From NCBI GenBank assembly GCA_038326655.1, contig JBBQKG010000009.1, positions 1 to 64,000 of the forward strand: DNA of 64,000 bases. Direction: 5' to 3'. The notes below the pieces were generated by a model. It saw nothing but the letters and a program-made list of their open reading frames with translations, was not told the DNA's origin and did not search any database. Below, in pieces: positions 17,788 through 25,746 of this stretch. Position 1 is the first letter of the stretch, and every line of letters begins with the position of its first letter. A program made the position numbers and the translations under genes. Origin of the DNA: JBBQKG01 sp038326655 (GTDB taxonomy: Bacteria; Actinomycetota; Thermoleophilia; Solirubrobacterales; JBBDJG01).

Positions 17788-18669
17788 TCAGGCCGCGGGG
17801 GCGATCACGCGCAGCGCACCGGGGATCACCCTGACGGTCGTGGGGAGCGTCGTGATCGGGTCCCCGTCTGCATAGACGTCGAAGGACCGGTCTGCCCGCA
17901 TCACGACCTCGCGGGCGCGGTGCACCTCGATCTCGTCGAGCTCCACGTGCGTTCCCTTGAAGACCTTCGGGAGGTTGGAGAGGAAGCGAAGCTTCGACGT
18001 ACGCTTCACGAAGATCACGTCCAGCATCCCGTCGGTGGGGTCCGCCGCGGGCGCGACCTTCATGCCGCCGCCGTAGTAGGGCGAGTTCGCGACCGCGACC
18101 GTGTAGCCCTCGAAGCTGAGCTCCCGGCCGTCGAGCGTCACGTCGAACCGGGCCGGCCTCCATGGCACGAGCGCGCGGATCGCACCCCAGGCATAGACCA
18201 GGTTCCCGCGGATCAGGCGGGCGTCGTTGGCGGCGCGATTGGCTTCGGAGTCGTAGCCGGTGGAGGCGATGCAGGCGAACGCGCGGCCGTTCGCCTCGCC
18301 GAGGTCCAGCGCGCGCTCGGTGCCTTCGAGCAACGCCCGGCAGGCCCCGTCGATCTCCTGGGGAATGCCCAGCGCACGCGCGAAGTCGTTACCGCGCCCG
18401 CCGGGGAGGATGCCCATCGGCGCGGAGCCCTTGAGCGCCCCGGCGAGCGCCCCGACCAGCCCGTCACCGCCGAGCGCGACGACCGTCTCACCCCGCTCCG
18501 CGGCGGCGAGCGCGGCCTGCGCGGCGTGGGGGATGTCCTGGGTCTGGATCACGTCGACCTCCGCGCCGGCGGCCGTCAGCGCCGCACGCACGCCGGCGAG
18601 CAGCCGCAGGGGCTTGCCGCCCGCCGAGGAGGGATTCATCACGACGGCAAACCGCCGGCGCTCGCTCAC
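17788..18669 (-). CDS. Diacylglycerol kinase-family lipid kinase
   Basis: 293 residues from a GTG overlapping the preceding methyltransferase stop. The DAGK catalytic domain shows VVMNPSSAGGK, the nucleotide loop VVALGGDGLVGALAG (usual GGDGT reads GGDGL) and ILPGGRGNDFAR. The C-terminal beta-sandwich has AVANSPYYGGGMKVAP and DGMLDVIFV. Members phosphorylate diacylglycerol, undecaprenol-type lipids or sphingoid bases; the exact lipid is not readable. It leads directly into murT. Confidence 0.9.
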   Translation of the reverse strand: MSERRRFAVVMNPSSAGGKPLRLLAGVRAALTAAGAEVDVIQTQDIPHAAQAALAAAERGETVVALGGDGLVGALAGALKGSAPMGILPGGRGNDFARALGIPQEIDGACRALLEGTERALDLGEANGRAFACIASTGYDSEANRAANDARLIRGNLVYAWGAIRALVPWRPARFDVTLDGRELSFEGYTVAVANSPYYGGGMKVAPAADPTDGMLDVIFVKRTSKLRFLSNLPKVFKGTHVELDEIEVHRAREVVMRADRSFDVYADGDPITTLPTTVRVIPGALRVIAPAA

Positions 18670-19325
18670 GCCGGGGAGCGCTCCGCGACGTGGTAGGAGG
18701 CGCCGTCGAAGGAGCCGGCCGCGAGCGCTCGCAGCCCGCGTCGCTCGAAGCCCCGTGTGAGGGTCTCGGCGGGCGTGTAAAAGGGGGTGGTCGGGCCGCG
18801 GGAGGCGATCGAGACGACATATCCGCCGGGCGCCGTGAGCCGAGCGACTGGCTCGAAGAACGGCGGCATGTTGAGCATCAGGATCAGGTCGAACGGAGTG
18901 CCGGGCTCGAATTCGGCGATGTCGGCGACCTCGAAGCGCGTTGTGCCCGGGCGTGAGCCTGCCTCTTTTACCTTTTCGTTTGCCCTCGCGACCATCGCCT
19001 CGGAGAGGTCGATCCCGACCACCTCGGCCGACGGGTACCTCGAGGCGAGGAAGAATGCGCCGGTGCCGGTGCCGGTCCCGATGTCCAGCACGCGGGCCGG
19101 CGGCCGCTCGACGTGCTCGAGCGCGGCGGCGACCGGCGCCAGCCGCTCGGGCGAGTCGGCCCGCGTGCGCTCGTCCCACCCTTCTGCCATCGAGTCGAAC
19201 AGCCGGCGCACCGGACCCCGGAACAGCCGCCAGCTCCACGGCGCGTGCGCGGCAGCCCTGGCTGTGAGCCGCCCGAAGCGAGTCACGATGGGCCCGGGTG
19301 GCTTCCGGTCGCTCGCCTGGCTCAT
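18666..19325 (-). CDS. Class I SAM-dependent methyltransferase
   Basis: 219 residues from an ATG 2 nt after the amidotransferase stop. Motif I is VLDIGTGTGTGAFFLA (~residue 91), then VGIDLSEAMVARA and FDLILMLNMPPFF. The N-terminus (LFDSMAEGWDERT) resembles UbiE/COQ5-type methyltransferases. Substrate unknown. It is the second gene of the operon that ends in murT-MT-gatD. Confidence 0.85.
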   Translation of the reverse strand: MSQASDRKPPGPIVTRFGRLTARAAAHAPWSWRLFRGPVRRLFDSMAEGWDERTRADSPERLAPVAAALEHVERPPARVLDIGTGTGTGAFFLASRYPSAEVVGIDLSEAMVARANEKVKEAGSRPGTTRFEVADIAEFEPGTPFDLILMLNMPPFFEPVARLTAPGGYVVSIASRGPTTPFYTPAETLTRGFERRGLRALAAGSFDGASYHVAERSPA

Positions 19326-19327
19326 GG

Positions 19328-20182
19328 CTAGAAGCCCGCCGCCGCACGCTCGGCGGCCCAGCGTCCCCGCTCCGCGCCGGACAGCTCGCCGGCGTCGAGC
19401 GGCACGAACTCGATTCCCTCCGCGCGCTCGCCGAGCAGCCGCTCGACCCGCGGGTGATCGGTGTCGGCGGGGTCGCACACGAGCAGCTCGTCCTGGCCGA
19501 GCTCCGCCCAGCCGGGGCGGTCGTCGAGGATCTCGCTGGAGACCAGCACGACGTGCTCGCTGTGCGGCCGCTCGAGGTGGACGTGACGCCGGGTTTCGGT
19601 GTTCGCGTCGAGGTCCAGGTCGCGCAGCAGCCAGAACAACCGGTAGAGGCCGAACCGGTATGCGTACAGTCGGTGTCCGTCGCAGAAGAGCAAGTTCAGC
19701 GCCGAGAACCGGCAGTGCTCGCAGACCGTCTCGACCGTACGGCGCAAAGAACCGATCACGTCCCCTGGCTCGTACCGGCTCATCAGCAGGTTGAAGAATC
19801 GCTCGGAGTCGGTGTCCCCACGGGGCTGGCGGCCGGAGACGGCGACCAGGTCACCCGCCTTGAGGATCGTGCCGTTGTGACAGTAGGTATAGGGCCCTTC
19901 GCTGAACGGATGCGTGTTCTCGAGTTTCAGGTCCCCGATCGTCGCGCGGCGGACGTGGACCATGATGAGCCTGGCGCGGCCGCTGGTGGCCTCGTCGAAG
20001 GTGCCATCCGCGTGCGCGGCCTGTGCAAACCGGTGAAGCTCGGGCACGCCGTCTGTGTAGTAGGCGCTTCCCCAGCCCGAGTCGTGGCGCTCGGACTGGC
20101 GCAGGATCGAGTTCTCCGATTCAAGGAGCTCGAAGGTGACGTCGATCGGGGCGCTCGCCGAAGCGCCGAAGAGCCTGCACAT
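19328..20182 (-). CDS. Class II glutamine amidotransferase (YafJ/EgtC-like)
   Basis: 284 residues. The N-terminus MCRLFGASA leaves Cys2 as the catalytic nucleophile, typical of class II amidotransferases of the YafJ/EgtC type. HVRRATIG, NTHPFSEGPYTYCHNG and GDTDSERFFNLL follow the family pattern. No synthetase domain is attached and the acceptor is unknown; EgtC-type gamma-glutamyl hydrolysis cannot be excluded. A TAGAAT hexamer 7 nt before the ATG makes this the probable leaderless first gene of the reverse operon to gatD. Confidence 0.88.
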   Translation of the reverse strand: MCRLFGASASAPIDVTFELLESENSILRQSERHDSGWGSAYYTDGVPELHRFAQAAHADGTFDEATSGRARLIMVHVRRATIGDLKLENTHPFSEGPYTYCHNGTILKAGDLVAVSGRQPRGDTDSERFFNLLMSRYEPGDVIGSLRRTVETVCEHCRFSALNLLFCDGHRLYAYRFGLYRLFWLLRDLDLDANTETRRHVHLERPHSEHVVLVSSEILDDRPGWAELGQDELLVCDPADTDHPRVERLLGERAEGIEFVPLDAGELSGAERGRWAAERAAAGF

Positions 20183-20189
20183 GACGCCG

Positions 20190-20195
20190 ATTCTA
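20190..20195 (-). promoter_or_regulatory. -10 element of a leaderless promoter for the murT-gatD operon
   Basis: On the reverse strand TAGAAT is followed by 7 nt (CGGCGTC) and the ATG of the amidotransferase. It is the same hexamer and spacing as before hflX and the NAD synthetase gene. Confidence 0.55.
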
Positions 20196-20202
20196 CGTAC
20201 CG

Positions 20203-20571
20203 CTACTTCACCGTGAGCGTGCCGGCCATGCCGAGCTGCTCGTGGCCGGGAACCGTGCAGACGATCTTGTACCGGCCGAGGGCCAGGTCGATCTTCAGCT
20301 TCCGGCTGCGACCCCCGAGAAAGCTGTCGGTTCCGGCGAGCTTCCGGGACGAGCCGATCTGCTCGACCGTGAGGTCGTGGGCGATCTGGCCGTCGTTGCG
20401 GATGCTCAGCTCGACGCCACGGTTTACCGCCGGACTGCGCGGCGTGAACCGGTACTCGGTCATGACGACTTCGTTCGGACCGGGCGGTCGCGCGGGCCGT
20501 TCCGATCCCCCGCAACCCGCGATCGGCGCGAGCATGGGAAGCGCCAATGCGGTCGCAAGCAGCCTCCTCAT
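20203..20571 (-). CDS. Cupredoxin-domain lipoprotein
   Basis: 122 residues. A lipobox (LAPIAGCGG) predicts a lipid-anchored protein outside the membrane. The rest is one cupredoxin fold with type 1 copper ligands: His in GQIAHDLTV, then Cys, His and Met in VCTVPGHEQLGM. It probably carries electrons or holds copper; the partner is unknown. It is divergent from the cyclophilin gene, starts 28 nt apart. Confidence 0.88.
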   Translation of the reverse strand: MRRLLATALALPMLAPIAGCGGSERPARPPGPNEVVMTEYRFTPRSPAVNRGVELSIRNDGQIAHDLTVEQIGSSRKLAGTDSFLGGRSRKLKIDLALGRYKIVCTVPGHEQLGMAGTLTVK

Positions 20572-20599
20572 CAGACCGGAACTGTAAGCTCGCGCCGTC

Positions 20600-21268
20600 A
20601 TGAGATGGCGCCAGTACGCATTTCCGGCGGCAGTGCTCGGGATCGCTGCGATCGTCGCGATCGTGATCCTGATCGCGAGCAGCGGGGGAGACGGCGGCGG
20701 GAAGTCGAAGGCGGGGGGGTGCGAGAAGGTCTCGGCCCCGGCCGCGAAGAATGTCGCGACCCGCAAGGCGCCGACCCTGCGACTGCAGCGCTCGAAGACC
20801 TATCTCGCGACCGTCGAGACCAGCTGCGGGACGTTCGTGATCAAGCTCGACCCCCGGCAGGCGCCCAGGACGGGCGGCTCCTTCGTGACGCTCGCGCGCG
20901 ACGGGTTCTACGACGGCCTGGGGTTCCACCGGATCGCGCCCGGGTTCGTGATCCAGGGCGGCGACCCCGCGGGCAACGGCTCCGGCGGCCCGGGCTACAA
21001 GGTGCGTGAAAAGCCTCCGGCCGACGTGGTCTACTCGGAGGGCACGGTCGCGATGGCGAAGGCCGGCAACGAGCCGGCGGGGACCTCGGGAAGCCAGTTC
21101 TTCGTCGTCACCGGGGGCAACGCCAACCTGCCGCCCGACTACGCGGTGCTCGGGCGGGTCACGAAGGGGCTCGACGTCGCGCATCGGATCGAGGGGCTCG
21201 CCTCGACCTCGGACGGCCCGCCGAGCCAGCCGGTCGTGATGAAGAAGATCACGATCTCGGAGAGCTGA
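20600..21268 (+). CDS. Secreted or membrane-anchored cyclophilin-type peptidyl-prolyl isomerase
   Basis: 222 residues with one N-terminal hydrophobic helix (AAVLGIAAIVAIVILIA) and a Gly/Lys linker. The cyclophilin domain starts near residue 70: YDGLGFHRIAPGFVIQGGDPAG, SGSQFFVVTGG and YAVLGRVTKGLDV. It should help fold exported proteins. The catalytic Arg is in FHRI. A TAAGCT hexamer 9 nt before the ATG overlaps the opposite promoter region. Confidence 0.93.
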   Translation: MRWRQYAFPAAVLGIAAIVAIVILIASSGGDGGGKSKAGGCEKVSAPAAKNVATRKAPTLRLQRSKTYLATVETSCGTFVIKLDPRQAPRTGGSFVTLARDGFYDGLGFHRIAPGFVIQGGDPAGNGSGGPGYKVREKPPADVVYSEGTVAMAKAGNEPAGTSGSQFFVVTGGNANLPPDYAVLGRVTKGLDVAHRIEGLASTSDGPPSQPVVMKKITISES

Positions 21269-21288
21269 CAGGGATCCGTCGGGATCCG

Positions 21289-22044
21289 TCAGTACAGGGC
21301 CGCCGCCAGCTTGCGGCGGTACTCACGCGCGAGCGGGTGATCGGCGCCCAGCTCCGCGAACACGCCGACCATCACCTGCCGGATCAGGTCACGGGTGTCG
21401 TCCTGGGCGACCCCCAGGGCCGACTCGAGGCGTGCCAGCCCGCGTCCGTGGTCGCCTGCGTCGAGTGCCTCCAGCCCCTCGCGGAGGTCAGGCAGCGCGT
21501 CGAGCTTCCCGGAGGTGATCAGCTTCGCGCGGGCGGCGAGGCCCTGCGCGGCGAAGTCGCCCGCCACGTTCGAGAGTACGTCGAGCGCGCCCTGCGCATC
21601 GCCCTGTTCGAGCAGGATCCGCCCGAGCGCGGTGGCTGCGCCACTGTGACGCGGGTCCAGCTCGAGCGCCCGGCGGAGCGATGACTCGTCGCCTTCGGCC
21701 GCGAGCGCATCGGCCTCGGAGGGCACGAGGCCATCGAAGAATCGCTCGACCGCTGCCTGCGGGATCGCGCCCACGAACTCCTCGGCCACCGCGCCGTCCT
21801 TGAACGCCTTGACCGCCGGGATGCCCTGCACACCGTATTTCGCGGCGAGCGGCTGGTTGGCGTCGACGTCGACCTTCACCAGGTCGACCTTCCCGTTGCG
21901 GGCCTCGGCGGCGCGCTCGAGCGCCGGCGTGAGGGCTCGGCAGGGGCCGCACCAGGCTGCCCAGAAGTCGACCACCACCGGTACCTCGCGCGAGCGCTCG
22001 ATGACGGCTTGCTCGAAGTTGTCGGTGGTCACGTCGATTGCCAC
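21289..22044 (-). CDS. CnoX/YbbN-like thioredoxin with TPR tail
   Basis: 251 residues from GTG. The thioredoxin domain has WAAWCGPCRAL (active CGPC, ~residue 33) and cis-Pro region GVQGIPAVKAFK. Residues ~115-250 are helical TPR-like repeats, including ALGRILLEQGDAQGALDVL, as in CnoX (YbbN), a chaperone-redoxin that hands clients to GroEL. Unlike E. coli CnoX it keeps a full CGPC site. The reverse-strand TATGCT 6 nt before the start suggests a leaderless mRNA. Confidence 0.9.
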   Translation of the reverse strand: MAIDVTTDNFEQAVIERSREVPVVVDFWAAWCGPCRALTPALERAAEARNGKVDLVKVDVDANQPLAAKYGVQGIPAVKAFKDGAVAEEFVGAIPQAAVERFFDGLVPSEADALAAEGDESSLRRALELDPRHSGAATALGRILLEQGDAQGALDVLSNVAGDFAAQGLAARAKLITSGKLDALPDLREGLEALDAGDHGRGLARLESALGVAQDDTRDLIRQVMVGVFAELGADHPLAREYRRKLAAALY

Positions 22045-22050
22045 GGGAAA

Positions 22051-22056
22051 AGCATA
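22051..22056 (-). promoter_or_regulatory. -10 element for the thioredoxin gene
   Basis: Reverse-strand TATGCT followed by TTTCCC and GTG, a 6-nt gap, consistent with a leaderless transcript. Confidence 0.45.
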
Positions 22057-22122
22057 GAAGCACGGGTGCTACGCGCCCGGGAGCCGTTTGCCGGCTCGGC
22101 GGCGAGGGTACGCAAGGCTCCA

Positions 22123-22401
22123 ATGAGCAAGGTGCTCTTCATCCCAGTCAGCGTGGTCGGCAGCCTTGTGGCCGGCTTCGTCGGCAAGAAGCTCTTCGAG
22201 CAGGTTTGGGGACTGGTCGACGAGGAGGAGCCGCCGGAGCCCAAGCACCGCGCGACCAGCTGGTGGAAGCTGGTCGCCGCGCTGGCGCTCGAGGGCGCGA
22301 TCTTTCGCGCCGTCCGGGGTCTTTTCGACCACGGCGCCCGGCGCGGGTTCGCCAAGATGACCGGCACCTGGCCGGGCGAAGAGCGGCCCGAGCCCGAGTA
22401 G
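22123..22401 (+). CDS. DUF4235 family small membrane protein
   Basis: 92 residues. An N-terminal glycine-rich membrane helix (IPVSVVGSLVAGFVGKKLFEQVW), a Trp-rich turn (TSWWKL) and a second hydrophobic stretch (VAALALEGAIFRAVRGLFD) match the DUF4235 family common in actinobacteria, whose role is unknown. It converges with the coiled-coil gene, 5 nt apart. Confidence 0.8.
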   Translation: MSKVLFIPVSVVGSLVAGFVGKKLFEQVWGLVDEEEPPEPKHRATSWWKLVAALALEGAIFRAVRGLFDHGARRGFAKMTGTWPGEERPEPE

Positions 22402-22406
22402 CCGCG

Positions 22407-22775
22407 CTACTCGCCCGTGAGGGCGTCTTTCGCCTTGGCGATCGCGCCCTGGTTCTTGCGGGGGAGGTGCTCTGCGACGTCGTCGACCGCGTTGGCGACC
22501 CTGCGGATGTCGTGCTGCATCGCCTCCAGGCGCCCGTCGACCCGATCGAGCGAGTCGTTCAGTCCGCCGAGCTGCTCGATCGCCACGGCCAGTTGACCGA
22601 CCACGGTGTTGAGCTGGCTTGCCTGCTCGTTCGTCGCGCGCGTGGTCTGGACGAGCGTCTCCTCCGTTTCGAGCAGGGCCCGGACCAGGTCCTTGATCTC
22701 CTCGAGATCGCTCTCGAGGCGACCGGGCAGGCCGGGAAGGCCGATCAGACCACGCATTGCCATCGATGCGGTCAT
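22407..22775 (-). CDS. Small coiled-coil protein of unknown function
   Basis: 122 residues. After a short Gly/Leu-rich start, residues ~20-105 form heptad-rich helix with few prolines (ESDLEEIKDLVRALLETEE, LNDSLDRVDGRLEAM). It has no signal peptide or recognised domain. ATG 22775 has GGGAAG upstream; a GTG two codons earlier is possible. Placement next to a DUF4235 gene is common in related genomes as I recall. Confidence 0.7.
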   Translation of the reverse strand: MTASMAMRGLIGLPGLPGRLESDLEEIKDLVRALLETEETLVQTTRATNEQASQLNTVVGQLAVAIEQLGGLNDSLDRVDGRLEAMQHDIRRVANAVDDVAEHLPRKNQGAIAKAKDALTGE

Positions 22776-22816
22776 ACCCACTTCCCGGAGTTTCTGGCGA
22801 ACGGGCGGTCAGACGG

Positions 22817-23215
22817 CTATTCCGAGACCGCTATTGCTGCCAGCGCTTCAGCCGGATCGGCATAGATGCGGGCGTATACGACCTTGCCGTCCCGGATCTT
22901 CCAGAGGTGACCGTTCTCGACGTCGACCTGAACGCCGCTGCCTCGGCCGCGCGACCGCATCTGTACGACCGCGACGACGCAGTCGCCGGCATCCACCAGG
23001 CGCTTTGCCTCGATCGTGCTCTCTTCCCAGCTGTCGATCCAGGCGGTGAAAAAGCGACGCACGGCCTCGCGGCCGCGGTGGGGGCCCCCGTCGAGGTTCT
23101 GCTCCGGCACGACCACCTCGATCGAGTCGTCGAACCGGGCCATGATCGTGTCGGTGTCGCGCCTATTCCATGCGTCGTAGCCGATGCGGACCAACTCGAT
23201 GTTCTCCTGCGACAT
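22817..23215 (-). CDS. NTF2/SnoaL-like protein, array copy 1 (distal end)
   Basis: 132 residues of the small alpha+beta barrel NTF2-like fold (cone-shaped pocket, usually dimeric). Head MSQENIELVRIGYDAWNRRD, GREAVRRFF, LVDAGDCVV, GRGSGVQVDV and WKIRDGKVV follow the array pattern. The tail has drifted (ALAAIAVSE instead of ALEAVGLSE), as expected for the end of an array. It starts 3 nt after the stop of copy 2. Function unknown: the fold includes polyketide cyclases, isomerases and binding proteins, and no catalytic set is clear. Confidence 0.85.
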   Translation of the reverse strand: MSQENIELVRIGYDAWNRRDTDTIMARFDDSIEVVVPEQNLDGGPHRGREAVRRFFTAWIDSWEESTIEAKRLVDAGDCVVAVVQMRSRGRGSGVQVDVENGHLWKIRDGKVVYARIYADPAEALAAIAVSE

Positions 23216-23218
23216 CGC

Positions 23219-23623
23219 TCAGCCCTGCAAGCCGACGGCTTCGAGCGCCTCCTGCTCGCGGGCATACGTGCGCATCGAGACGACCTTCCGCTCGGCGATC
23301 GTGAACACGAAGAAGACGTCGAAGAGATGTTCTTGCCCGTCCCCGGCGAAGAACAGCCGACCGGTCACGAGCGCATGCTCGCCTGCACGCCGAAAATGCT
23401 TGGCTTCGATGCGGTAGTCGCTCCACCGGTCGAGGTCGGCAAACCACTGACGGACTCCGTCGTGCCCGTGGTAGGTGTCGAAGGCGATCTGGTCCGGCCC
23501 CACGACCGAGATCGCCGGCACCCACTCGACGTCCGGGTCGAGAAGCTCGAGGAATCCCTCCACGTCCCGGGCGCCGAACCGGGCAAAGCAGCGGCGGGCT
23601 GTCTCGACGTTACGCCAGGACAT
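23219..23623 (-). CDS. NTF2/SnoaL-like protein, array copy 2
   Basis: 134 residues. The head has drifted to MSWRNVETARRCF and the tail to EALEAVGLQG; the middle keeps the layout (DVEWVPAIS, GHDGVRQWFADL, RAGEHALV). It lacks the usual GRGSGVEV turn, having AGDGQEHLFDV there. It stands apart from copy 3 by a 281-nt gap, so it may have its own promoter. The stop-to-start gap to copy 1 is 3 nt. Confidence 0.83.
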   Translation of the reverse strand: MSWRNVETARRCFARFGARDVEGFLELLDPDVEWVPAISVVGPDQIAFDTYHGHDGVRQWFADLDRWSDYRIEAKHFRRAGEHALVTGRLFFAGDGQEHLFDVFFVFTIAERKVVSMRTYAREQEALEAVGLQG

Positions 23624-23904
23624 GGTCTTCGTGCTCCACGCCGGGAAGCTACCAGCGGACCGGGCGGAGGGATCCGATTTCGTGCCCCGCGACTAGCAAG
23701 CCACTGTCGGCTGACCGGTCGTATCGAGGGCATAGTTTCGAGCCCTCATACGCGCTCGGGGACCAAACCGTCTCCGGTTCAGCCCCCGAATGCGATCCAA
23801 TTTCGCCCAGCGTATGAGTGCTGGGGCTGAGTCCTCTATCGGCTCTCCGTCGACGATCCTTGACGAGTGTCGGCCGATGGGCCGGTCCGCTCGGCTCAAG
23901 CCGC
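23624..23904. other. 281-nt gap in the array
   Basis: No gene is seen. A small hairpin (GAGGGC paired with GCCCTC, around 23727-23750) and AT-richer stretches near 23775-23830 could hold a promoter or terminator. No array head or tail remnant is recognisable except the stop of copy 3 at its edge. Confidence 0.4.
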
Positions 23905-24306
23905 CTACTCCGACAGCCCCACGGCTTCGAGCGCGTCCGCACGGCTGTCATACATGTGCCACTCCAGGACCTTGCCGTCGCGCACGACGAAGGAGTGGCA
24001 GAAGTCCTCTACGACCTCCATCCCCGTCCTCTCCACGCGTCCACGTTCCCGGGCAACGACCAGGACGTGTTCTCCGGCGTCGATCATCTCGAGAGGCTCC
24101 GATTCGTAGAAGTCCCATTGGCTGTACCAGTTGAGGAGGTAGTCCATGAGGCCATCCAGTCCTCGGTACTCCTCCGCCGCATCGGGCTCTTCCGAACGTG
24201 GGTGAACCCGGATGTCCGGGTCAGCACCTTGAAACCAGACGCTTACGTCGCCCTCGGAGGCAGCCTCGAACAAACGGCGCAGGGTGTTCAAGTTCTCCTG
24301 CGACAT
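23905..24306 (-). CDS. NTF2/SnoaL-like protein, array copy 3
   Basis: 133 residues: head MSQENLNTLRRLFEAASEGD, YRGLDGLMDYLLNWY, MIDAGEHVLVV, then a variant turn (GRVERTGMEVVED), FVVRDGKVLEW and the standard tail ALEAVGLSE. It begins 8 nt after copy 4. The core shares little with its neighbours beyond the common pattern. Confidence 0.85.
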   Translation of the reverse strand: MSQENLNTLRRLFEAASEGDVSVWFQGADPDIRVHPRSEEPDAAEEYRGLDGLMDYLLNWYSQWDFYESEPLEMIDAGEHVLVVARERGRVERTGMEVVEDFCHSFVVRDGKVLEWHMYDSRADALEAVGLSE

Positions 24307-24314
24307 CGTCGCCG

Positions 24315-24749
24315 TCAGCCCTGAGCGTCTTGCTCCGACAAACCGGCAGCTTCGAGCGCCTCCGCCCGGCTCATGTATCCCCTTGCCTCCACGATCTTGC
24401 CCTCGCGGACCGTGTAGATGACCGCGGTATTCGTCTCAATCTCCTGCCGGCTGTGCCTGCTGCGAGCGATCTCGTGCCAGAAGACGATGACGCGGTCGCC
24501 GGCTTCGATGTAACGCTCGGTCTCGAGGACCAGCTTCTCCCAAGCTTCGAAGTTCTCTGCGAACGATTGGGCCAGCTCCTCATAGCCGTGCACCGTCCGA
24601 CCTTCGTCGAGTCCGCCAACCGTGCCGTGCCACTCGATGTTCGGATCGAGGACGGCGAGCGCGCTAGTGATCGCGCCGGGGTCACCGTTCTGAAAGGCGA
24701 AAAAGCCCTCGTTCATCTGGCGCACGGCATCGACGTTCTCCTGCGACAT
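24315..24749 (-). CDS. NTF2/SnoaL-like protein, array copy 4
   Basis: 144 residues: head MSQENVDAVRQMNEGFFAFQ, DPNIEWHG, GYEELAQSFAENFEAWEKL, YIEAGDRVIVFW, VIYTVREGKIVEA and tail ALEAAGLSEQDAQG, the longer tail type. The start is preceded by the long junction sequence GGGATACTGCGCGGGCG, whose GATACT lies 9 nt before the ATG and could act as a -10. Confidence 0.86.
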   Translation of the reverse strand: MSQENVDAVRQMNEGFFAFQNGDPGAITSALAVLDPNIEWHGTVGGLDEGRTVHGYEELAQSFAENFEAWEKLVLETERYIEAGDRVIVFWHEIARSRHSRQEIETNTAVIYTVREGKIVEARGYMSRAEALEAAGLSEQDAQG

Positions 24750-24799
24750 CGCCCGCGCAGTATCCCGTAGACCCGCCGTCCGGGAGGTTGTGCCGAGCC

Positions 24800-24877
24800 T
24801 CAGGGCCGGTTGCGGCGACGGCGAAAGAACACGTAGGCCGCGACTCCTAGCGCGATCAGGATGACTTCGGGCGGCAT
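24800..24877 (-). CDS. 25-residue single-helix membrane peptide (putative)
   Basis: A short frame in the space after the frameshifted copy 5. It starts ATG, gives one hydrophobic helix (EVILIALGVAAYVFF) and a strongly basic end (RRRRNRP) before TGA, the classic look of a small inner-membrane peptide or a cut-off membrane anchor. No ribosome binding site is obvious. It could be a remnant of a larger gene. Confidence 0.3.
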   Translation of the reverse strand: MPPEVILIALGVAAYVFFRRRRNRP

Positions 24878-24899
24878 CCGCTACGGCACGGGCCCTGCT

Positions 24900-25312
24900 T
24901 CAGGCATGAGCGTCGTCCGACAGGCCGGCATCTTCGAAAGCCTCCTTCTTCGACGGGTACACGTCAAGTCGCACAGTCTTCCCTCGGCGCTGCGTAAAGA
25001 CGTGGACGAAAGAGAACTCCACGTCGATTCCGGTATGTCGTGCTCGCCCACCGAAGCGATATGGGACCACCAGCCGGTCGCCGGCATCGATGTATTCGAG
25101 CGGCTCCCCGCCTGTCCCGTCATGAACTGCAGAACGCCGTCCCACCCGCGGACGGTTTGACTTTCCGGGAGCAGGCCGGCGGGCACGAGCACGACGTCGG
25201 GGTCCCAAAATTCCTCCAAGAATGCCCGCAAGTCGCGTACATCGCCGCTTCGGTACGCCTCATTCAACAGCGCGTATCCCTTGCGGGCGATTTCGACGTC
25301 CTGTTGCGCCAT
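24900..25312 (-). pseudogene. Frameshifted NTF2/SnoaL-like gene, array copy 5
   Basis: The first half (25312 to about 25120) reads MAQQDVEIARKGYALLNEAY ... GWDGVLQFMTGQ in one frame. The second half (about 25120 to 24900) reads EPLEYIDAGDRLVVPYRFGG ... DVYPSKKEAFEDAGLS in another. Against other copies, roughly eight or nine residues are missing between FMTGQ and PLEYIDAG, so a deletion of a number of bases not divisible by three removed part of the helix before the IDAG strand. Both halves are otherwise well kept, so the loss is probably recent. The start has the long junction leader upstream. Confidence 0.8.
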
Positions 25313-25356
25313 CGCCCGCGCAGTATCGCGCAGGCGCCGCTAGGCTCCACTCCACC

Positions 25357-25746
25357 TTGGGCACGACAGAAGACATCGTCAGCCGGTACTACCAAGCCTT
25401 CCTTCGAGGGGACACCGACGGCGTGCTTCAAGGCTGGCATCCCGACGGATTGCTCACCCCGCTTGGCGGCAGGCGGTCCTACCGCGGTCACGAAGAGCTA
25501 CGACTCTATCTGGAGACCGATATCCACGAGGCTCCGGAGTTCGACTTTCGCATCTACACGATCCTGGACCAAGCTGACCTTGCACTCACGTTCGGCCGCT
25601 ACAGCGTCCGTGATGGTGATGCGGTCATCCACAAAGGCGTTTTCTGCGTCTCCGAGGTGGTGGACGAAAAGCTCATCTCGTGGGAAGCCTACGAGAACGT
25701 GGGGCTCGCGTTCGCTGAGTTCAAACGCCGACTCGAAGCGCACTAG
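25357..25746 (+). CDS. NTF2/SnoaL-like protein on the forward strand inside the array
   Basis: 129 residues from TTG (25357), the first start compatible with the family; the frame runs open upstream. It has the NTF2-like layout (DIVSRYYQAFLRGDTDGVLQ, YRGHEELRLYLE, DFRIYTILDQADLAL, VFCVSEVVDEKLISWEAYE) but neither the MSQENVE head nor the GLSE tail. It therefore belongs to another subfamily and has been inserted in opposite orientation between a beheaded tail and the leader of copy 5. Its stop overlaps the end of a head remnant of an array gene. Confidence 0.75.
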   Translation: MGTTEDIVSRYYQAFLRGDTDGVLQGWHPDGLLTPLGGRRSYRGHEELRLYLETDIHEAPEFDFRIYTILDQADLALTFGRYSVRDGDAVIHKGVFCVSEVVDEKLISWEAYENVGLAFAEFKRRLEAH

